DNA of 64,000 bases, taken from assembly GCA_019055375.1 (NCBI GenBank), contig JAHQIW010005186.1, forward strand, positions 1 to 64,000, read 5' to 3'. The notes beneath the pieces were generated by a model. That model was not told the DNA's origin. It saw nothing but the letters and a program-made list of their open reading frames with translations, and did not search any database. Made by a program: the position numbers and the translations under genes. The DNA is from Parelaphostrongylus tenuis. Lineage: Eukaryota > Nematoda > Chromadorea > Rhabditida > Metastrongylidae. Positions 57,430 to 64,000 of this stretch are shown piece by piece (positions within the stretch are counted from its first letter, which is position 1; every line of letters begins with the position of its first letter).

Positions 57430-59399
57430 ACAACAAAAAGAACTCTAAGCGACGAGATAAGCTGGCGGAAAGACTGTTGAAAACGATGAGTAGCGCAACA
57501 GCCTTTGGTTGCGTATAACAAAAAAGGATATTTGTGAAAAGCTCCCATCTCCTATGAATTCAGGACTCAGTGGAACTCACTGAGAAGAGCATAGGGCTGC
57601 ATGATCATTCAGCACGTTGAACTGCCAATAAGTGTTATATCAAAGTTCACAGAGTTACCCAAAACTCCTCGGTTGAAGTGTATCTTGAGCGTATCATCAT
57701 GGTGAGAACCAAGTTCAGAAAATATCACGGAGAAAAGTCGATTGTAAACTCACAGACTACACGTCGAATAAAGGAAAGACAACTGCACTCCAAATTCGGT
57801 ATATTTGTTGTTTCCACTGCGATAGGTATGCTCCAGATGAGAGATCTTGAGGATTGACAGGGAGGGAAAATGAAGAAAGCTTCTAAGTCTATGGTACGGA
57901 CCGAAAACAGGACATTTGAGCCACACCTGAAGAGGGAATGTAGGGGTAGTAATGGAACCTTAAAAGCGATTCTCATAAGATTGTACACAACGACGGCGTC
58001 GTGATGCAATGCATTCCCAAAATCGAGTTTCCGGTAGCCTCAATATTATGGAAAGTAAATTTTTAACCTTAATTTGCTTCAAAGTCTAGCACGAAAGCAA
58101 TGTTGGAATAAGGCTTTTATTGAAAACCTTGGGTCTATTTGAGAGAAAAAAGTTGATTATACTGAGCAATCTTTTCCATCAATGCATCAAGACCCAGAAG
58201 TTATCGAACGACTAGAACTAGCGGAAGCCTTTCGCCAACAAGAATGAACTAGTAGCACCGTATTTTTCCTTTTGATGAACACGGACAAATGCTGTGAGCA
58301 TTATTTCCTCCTACATGCTTTGTAAACATGGTTATTCTTTCTATAGCTATCTATCATATCTATATCTATATATTTATATATATTTCTTCACTTAGTTCGT
58401 CCACATGAATTTTATGAACGCACGGCGCACCTAAGGATTGCTGAACTTAAGGAAGATCACGACAAGACTGTGAAAAAAATCTTGATACGTACGTAGTGAT
58501 GTAATGGAGTTATTCTGAAATTAATTACTGTTTAAGGCTTTCACACAAATTTCTCGAAATTCAAAGAAAGAATTTGGAAACATCAAATATAGGCTGTTCT
58601 AACAATTCACCGCTGCCCTAAATCTGCTACAAAGCGTGTATCATATCAGATCAATAGGGAACGTTATCAAATTTGACACACTATTCTTAGAATGTTTTAA
58701 TCACTAGTCACAATATGCGTTACACACATTGCAAATATGACCTGTACGACTCTCCCAACACAATTCTCAAAAACATGAATGAAATACTAAGGGAATGACA
58801 ACTGAGAAGCTGTAATGTTTTCGAAGGACAATACGGAATAAAGTCTTGTAGCACAACTTCCAGAAATTTTCAGCACGGCTCTCAAAACATAGTATAGAAT
58901 GCTATGTAAATGATGGCGAGAAACTGTAATGTTTTAAAAGCACAATCACGGAAATTGATTGATTGATGCTCATTCCGTGGTGTGATTTGTCTTTTGGAAT
59001 TCACGCTTCTGTGTCATTCACTGCTCTACCAATGCTTTTACTTAGAATGCAAAGCAAGAGGACCTTAGTTGTACTGCGGGTAGCACATGAGCCTTTGGAA
59101 AAAGTAATTGCGGGTTTGAAGTCCACTTGATGTTCAGTCTTTGCTCACATCTTTGCATTCCTGCGGTCTGCATTACGTAGCATTCTGCCATAGAAATATT
59201 AGGCAGTAAAATAAAAAGCAAAGCGTTTGTATTCTTATTACCTACAGATTACGTTGAAAATGAGATCATACCACATTTCCAATTGTAAACGCCTATTTGA
59301 ACGGATCACATTGACAACAAAAACTACATCACTTACAAAGAGCAACAAACTCGCGCTAAAAGTCGTTGTTTTGTGAATTGTAGTAGCAAAGATTAACCG

Positions 59400-59551
59400 A
59401 AATTGTTCAATTTAACCGCTTTTTTGCGGGTGATATGATTGTTACGGATATATACCCAGTGTGATAGAGTGATGTGCAAAAACTTTAGCGCCAGGCGGGA
59501 CTAGAACCCGCACCTCACTATCTCCGGAATGAGTGTCTCTAAGTGCGTCTA
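59400..59551 (-). mobile_element. tRNA-headed SINE inserted in block B
   Basis: The minus strand has box B GCGGGTTCTAGTCCCGCCTG and tail GGCGCTAAAGTTTTTGCACA. AAAGATTAACC occurs immediately before (59,389-59,399) and after (59,552-59,562) as an 11-bp target-site duplication. Block A has a single AAAGATTAACC at the same place (near 6,851), i.e. the empty site. Confidence 0.75.
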
Positions 59552-59765
59552 AAGATTAACCTTTGTCGCTGATACAGTTTGAAATAATACTAGAAATTAG
59601 TTAAGCAGCTTAGGTCGATGGCTAACAATTGGCATAACTACTTCTTCAATATTAAAATGCATCGATATCGATGCATTTTGCTTGGATTATAACATAGCGA
59701 TCGTGACCCATATAATCTTTTTTGATGGACACAGATAAGTAGTTGAGCAGGAATTCGATTATAAG

Positions 59766-59963
59766 ATGGCGAAAAAAGTGAGTTATTTCCCTCTAGAAGG
59801 CGTCAATGAGCAATATGCTGATGTCGGTGTACCTAATCATACTTTTCTTGAGACGGTTATTCCATCTTGCCGCTCTGTGAATAGAAGTGCTTCAACTATT
59901 TCAAAAACTATTCAACCATTAGGACATCATTTTGCGGATGTCAACGATGAATTGACGTACTGA
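59766..59963 (+). other. Small open frame in block B
   Basis: This 65-residue frame begins MAKKVSYFPLEGVNEQYAD and includes GVPNHTFLETVIPS. In block C the first half is similar (SYFPLEGV.EQYADIGVPNHTF) but then frameshifts. In block A the start is deleted. It is possibly a remnant exon of the repeat. No family recognised. Confidence 0.25.
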
Positions 59964-60244
59964 ATACCCTATGATATACCTATACAAATCGGCTGCTCTC
60001 AAAATCAATTTTCACATGCTTGTCTTCATCTTACGTTGGCACCAACACATGAACTACAGCTATGCGGATCACAAATATAAGACGAAGAAGTTGTAGTGAA
60101 AGTAGTGAGGTTTGTAAGATATATAAAGACAAACCGTCTAAGAAATGCAAGACTTCTTGCCACTGAAACTTCGAGCTAGCATTAGCTCATCTGCTAATCG
60201 ATCAGTTACCAATAAAGACTGTTAAGGACTTCTTTCAAGTTTGA

Positions 60245-60605
60245 TATGGTCAGTGGCTTACGTACATTTCGGCGGGATCGTCATCTTCAGAGCCACGCAC
60301 ACCATATTAGAAATGAGGAGACCGAACAATATCAAGACCAGACAACACGAATTGTTGCCCAGGTCGTTTCACAGACGATGGCTACGGCTTTTTATTAGTA
60401 AGATAAATCTTGCCATTCCACTGAATCTTTTCTGAATATCTGAATATATTTAGTAGAAAGCCGCAAGAACTTGACTCTAAAACGATCCAGACAATATTTC
60501 ACGTTGCGTGGCCTCGACAGTCTAGCCTCCCATCTCTAATATGGTGCACGTGGCCTGAAGGTGGCGATGCCACCGAAACGCACGCAGGCCACCGAGCATG
60601 TCAAA
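60245..60605. repeat. Palindrome with hammerhead-like arms inside block B
   Basis: The minus strand at 60,250-60,300 reads GTGGCT-CTGAAGA-TGACGATCCCGCC-GAAA...GTA-AGCCAC. The plus strand at 60,548-60,595 reads GTGGC-CTGAAGG-TGGCGATGCCACC-GAAACGCACGCA-GGCCAC. The left arm keeps the core. The right arm has CTGAAGG. It is orthologous to 7,305-7,665. Confidence 0.45.
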
Positions 60606-62288
60606 CCTTGAAAGGCTTCAGAAAAGTTTGCCGAAATATGTTGAAGCTCTATAGCCGAGGCTTTAGAAAATAGTCGATAACATAGTAATCGGTCATTTCA
60701 TGTGTCACGTGACGTCGAAATGCCCGGTCGCCAGAATCAGTGTAGGTGCCTGTCGCATTACTGTTGCGCGCTTGACATCTCATAGAGCTCAGTTGAATAC
60801 AGGTGTGGAGAGTGTCTTTTCGATAAGTACCACGTGGCCGGTTTTTTTCAAAATTCAGCATTCTGACAGGTAACGAATCTGGATTTCCCATTTTATGCTT
60901 ACCTGATACAGGGTATTTCTACGAGCAACTCGATGACTGTGATGATACTTTAGTTCTGCCTTCATGAAAACATTTTATCTTTATTTCGATGAACGTCACC
61001 AAAGTTTCATACTTACTACGTAATAATCAGGTGTCGAGGTTTACTTTGGAATACAAGGTGTGACAGCAGATCAGGTGTATTTGGCTTTATGATAACCTTT
61101 TTTCATGTTTCTGGTTGAATTCACGACATAACATAGCTGGAGCAGTCGTAGATGATCATATCGCTGTAATCAAGTGGGACACCGAAAAGAAACTTGCATA
61201 TTTCGGCTTTTTCTTTATTTCGTCAACAAAAATAATAGCATCAAACGCAACAAAAATAACACGAATACATGCTGATCATTGGAGTACGTTATTTAGACAT
61301 TGCGTTCCTTTCTTTCGCATGAGAAATCTAAGAGTGACACCTCAAAGTGGGTTCAATATATTTTCCGAACCTTTTTCTTTTGTCATTTTCATGCATTTAT
61401 GCTTCTGTTCTCACTATCGCTTAGAGCAGCTTCTTGTGGTTATTTTGGTATGTAACGCATACAGATCCGTTCAAAGAAGGAATTGTTTTGAGAGCAAACC
61501 TGATTTCTGACGCACCACGTTCTCGTGTATCTTGGCGTGCCAAAGCATCGCTTGAACCCGAACGACACTCGTGTAGCGTTAACAGTCGTTTTTACTCTTG
61601 AGCAATTTCATCTCAAAACAGGTGTATAAGTGAGAAAAATAATCAACATGACCACAAAATTTCGTATAATTTCTTGCCGACCCAGTCGTTCCGAAGAAAT
61701 ACTACTGTCGTTTCGGACCCTTTTTCACCATTTGAGTAACATTACCATTGCACTGGAATGATATTCTAGGCACGAAGCTGCTCTAGATAACATCAAACAT
61801 TTCATCTGCTGAGTAGTTCCAATTCAGCTTAATTAAAGCGCACTTGAGCATTTCTCACTCACTGAAACAATGCAGATACAATCATCATGAATATGCGCAA
61901 TGAAAGACGGAACATTAACAGTGTAAAAGGACCATATTTCAATTAAATAGATAAAAAACAGTAATACGAGGACCGATCTGCGAACGTTTCATAACTCCAG
62001 AGAGTAAATGTAGGTACTTCGTGCTTCGAAAGTAGCCAGTGACAACCTAGGTTCGAGGAGCACAGCTGTGGCCATCTATCTCATCAAATGCTTTAACCTC
62101 GCTATGGACATTCAATGTATATTACCGATAAAAGCGGTGAAATGAAAAGAATTCGATGTGACTATCTGGTACTCAATATCTATCAGTGTGTAGGTTCCGT
62201 GTAGATACCGAGTACCTGGGCCAACTATTGATAGTTGGTTGCTGACAGATAGATGTGTTGATGCATAGCAAGAGCGATGACAAAATAT

Positions 62289-62362
62289 GTGTCAGTAGTG
62301 CAACGGGTTAGAGTACGCGCTCCCGACCAGAGTATAAGGTGGGTTCGAGCCCCGTCTGACGC
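62289..62362 (+). tRNA. tRNA-like head of SINE in block B
   Basis: The acceptor GTGTCAG pairs with CTGACGC over all 7 positions (one G-U). The D arm is GTGC/GTAC. The T arm closes with TTCGAGC in the loop. The anticodon arm is weak (first pair mismatched), and position 33 is C instead of U, with a GAC triplet at 34-36. The tail GAAAAGTTTTAGAAATCACT follows. It is a tRNA-derived SINE head rather than a functional tRNA. Confidence 0.5.
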
Positions 62363-63249
62363 GAAAAGTTTTAGAAATCACTCTACATCACTGGACGTCC
62401 GATATAGTCTTTCAGGATGTTCACAGCCCTTCCGAGATTGGTACGTTAGTGCTTTACGCACGTTCCCGCGGTATCGCTCGTTTCATCAAAGGCGCACTCC
62501 TCACACTGGCCACTACTTCAAAGAGGGAGACGTTGTAGTGATAGCAAGTGATGTTGTATTATCACCACTTTTTCCAGTCGATGGAACGGTTGGTAGTCTG
62601 AAGGACACAATACAGGAGAAGTAGAAACGGCTATAAAAAAGTAGAAGAAAGCACGTTGGACAGAAAAACTAATTCGAGTGACTGAAAACGCTCCAATCCA
62701 TTTAATTCTCCAGACTTCGGAGTACTTTCAGTTCCTCTAAACTTCGATAATATCACACCGTAAACAAGCAGTTTGGTGACGAATTATTTCTTTTCACGGA
62801 TGAACTTGGAAGGCACCCGATCTTTTACAATTCCATTGCTTACGATCTACTTCGATGAAATGATGCCACACGGAAGCTGCGAAAAATTCAGTGGTCTTGG
62901 TATTCAAACATCACATCAAACTTCAAAAAATTTATTCAGAACAAGGTAGGATATCAGCGAACTGCAGATAGATGGAGATCAACAGGAAAGAACATTTCCT
63001 CATTCAACGAAACGTACGGACATAAAACAGAGGAATATCTAGATGTACTCGAAGTCCTTCAAGAAATCGGGAAAACGTCCTATCAAATGAAAGAGCTAAT
63101 CAGTGATATCTAGGATTATTTACACATCAGAATCACATCTAGATATCCATCCACAGTTACAGTGCCCCATTAGCATGGTATGATACAGTTATTATATCTT
63201 ATATAATACTTAACACAGACACATTCAACAAGTGACTATACGGACTAGA

Positions 63250-63428
63250 TCAATAGTGCCTTCTTCCTTTCGAAATAGTCGACATTGTGACATTTTCGCC
63301 GCGAAGTCTTCGGACTAACTGCATATCTTTTGGCATAATTGTGACACGGCGAGCATGTATTGCCGCAAGATTAGTGTCCTCGAACAAACATGTCAGATAG
63401 ACCTCGGTAGCTTCCTGAAAAGTGTAAC
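63250..63428 (-). pseudogene. Histone H3 C-terminal fragment, second copy
   Basis: After the acceptor CTCTAG the frame reads [20 protein letters not shown], then [20 protein letters not shown] and LRGE, then a non-histone tail to a stop at 63,250. It keeps EDTNL, which the 14.0-kb copy has changed, so it is closer to genuine H3. Only the C-terminal third of the histone fold is present. The upstream frame is [11 protein letters not shown], not histone. Confidence 0.75.
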
Positions 63429-63494
63429 CTAGAGAAACGACAAAGCATGTTCCAAACTGTGGCCGTGAATGTTTCAACAGATTCTATGGGTAAT

Positions 63495-63726
63495 CCTTTC
63501 ATTATTATTTGAGCCAACATGTCATGTGGTCTGGTAAAGGCTCTTGTACAGCCCGAGACACGTGTTTCGTCCTTACAGACTCATCAGCCGGGCAGAACCC
63601 GTCGTCTGTCGATCTTTTCATAGTCAGTTCTCTTGGGAGCGTCACACTCCTCATATGTAGTTATCGACGACCTACGTTTTACACTCTATGCCAGGTGTCT
63701 ATGTCATTCACCTAACACAGAGTGTT
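63495..63726 (-). mobile_element. Ribozyme-repeat insertion with target-site duplication
   Basis: This 232-bp insert is flanked by TTCTATGGGTAAT at 63,482-63,494 and 63,727-63,739, with a third copy at 63,798-63,810 after an AT-rich segment. The paralogous repeat at ~13,975 has no insert. The minus-strand insert begins AACACTCTGTGTTAGGTGAA and ends at GGCTCAAATAATAATGAAAG. Confidence 0.75.
63541..63600 (-). ncRNA. Hammerhead ribozyme, consensus copy
   Basis: Minus strand: GCCCGG-CTGATGA-GTC-TGTAAG-GAC-GAAA-CACGTGTC-TCGGGC. Stem I is 6 bp (one G-U), stem II is 3 bp with a 6-nt loop, every core base is present, and cleavage is predicted between 63,557 and 63,556. Stem III is two pairs with an ACGT loop, or ACAC/GTGT in a dimer. 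This is the best-preserved ribozyme in the window. Confidence 0.75.
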
Positions 63727-63739
63727 TTCTATGGGTAAT

Positions 63740-63797
63740 TATTATAATAATAATTAATTAATAATAATAATAATTAATTATAATTATGTTTGTATTA
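63740..63797. repeat. AT-rich simple sequence between duplicated target sites
   Basis: TATTATAATAATAATTAATT-type repeat lying between the second and third copies of the 13-bp target sequence. Confidence 0.8.
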
Positions 63798-64000
63798 TTC
63801 TATGGGTAATTGCAAACATATTAGCCTCCTGAGCACTGCGCTGATTTCTCACCCCGCAAGCGATAATCGCACGGCAATAATGTGGTTTTATTTTTACTAA
63901 CGAAGGCCAGTAGCATTTGCTTGCCACGTGCAGCGTCGCTATCCGTGGTCCACCTCTAAACTACGCGGTGGTCGAGGGGTTAATGAAATTAACATCTCAC

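Larger units (their letters stand above)
57430..63105 (+). repeat. Block B: ~5.6-kb repeat, fuller copy
   Basis: It is collinear with block A (4,980-10,575), with A-specific deletions and insertions noted elsewhere. It continues past A's right end with a frame reading NETYGHKTEEYLDVLEVLQE then SYQMKELISDI and a stop near 63,110. It then runs into the H3-bearing repeat in inverted orientation, so the full repeat may extend past the window. No transposase or RT was recognised. Confidence 0.75.
63060..64000 (-). repeat. Inverted copy of the H3-bearing repeat
   Basis: The reverse complement matches 13,795-14,400 on both sides of a ribozyme-repeat insertion (63,495-63,726). It runs off the end of the window. 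Confidence 0.7.

Noticed and set aside
58100..58400. Coding exons within blocks A/B near 5.6-5.9 and 58.1-58.4 kb
   Set aside because: The 104-codon frame at 5,617 is not open in the block B copy, and differences include many frame-changing indels.
62289..62362. Functional tRNA-Val (GAC)
   Set aside because: The acceptor and D arms are good but the anticodon stem is mismatched and position 33 is C. The SINE tail follows directly.
1..64000. CRISPR arrays, bacterial operons, prophage
   Set aside because: No regularly spaced repeats, Shine-Dalgarno-led gene runs or phage genes. The DNA is eukaryotic.

Overview
The window looks like intergenic DNA from a parasitic strongylid nematode, most likely a hookworm (Ancylostoma/Necator-like). 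It is AT-rich, has no operon-like gene packing, and uses nematode-type splice sites (TTTCAG/gtaag). It is crowded with RTE-type LINE remnants, a Penelope-like element, a mariner stub, tRNA-derived SINEs and foldback elements. The organism is inferred from this repertoire and from recalled hookworm sequences, not from a search.

Only one gene appears complete. It lies at 39,543-41,009 on the + strand, has five exons, and encodes a secreted 229-residue protein. A decayed full paralog (47.9-48.7 kb, -) and an isolated third-exon copy (22.7 kb, -) lie on either side. A possible signal-peptide exon at 51.6 kb follows a good splice acceptor. Almost all other reading frames are shadows or transposon debris.

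The main result is a dispersed family of repeats carrying hammerhead ribozyme cores: CTGANGA, stem II, GAAAC, ACGTGT, cleavage site, and a stem I that pairs across the cleavage site. One element (18.6-19.1 kb) contains two successive ribozymes 321 nt apart, which is the layout of a retrozyme. Others are inverted (foldback) pairs. Two insertions can be compared with an empty paralogous site inside the window and show target-site duplications of about 13-15 bp. A second hammerhead type (CTGAAGA...GCCGAAACGTH) with almost no stem III occurs at several palindromes and just upstream of the Penelope-like reverse transcriptase remnant, the kind of element proposed to mobilise such ribozyme repeats.

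Layout: 0-1.5 kb is block P (inverted copy at 16.6-17.8 kb). 1.6-4.2 kb holds SINEs and a GC-rich island. 5.0-10.6 kb is block A, a ~5.6-kb repeat with a direct copy, block B, at 57.4-63.1 kb and an inverted partial copy, block C, at 17.8-18.6 kb. 10.6-13.2 kb holds SINEs. 13.8-14.4 kb is a repeat carrying a histone H3-like exon, with an inverted copy at 63.1-64.0 kb. 14.4-16.6 kb holds an RTE and a mariner stub. 20.6-22.1, 28.7-31.1, 35.7-36.4 and 44.5-45.0 kb are RTE/RT remnants. 45.9-47.8 kb is the Penelope-like remnant. 53.2-55.4 kb is a 1.1-kb tandem duplication.

All alignments were done by eye, so block borders are approximate.
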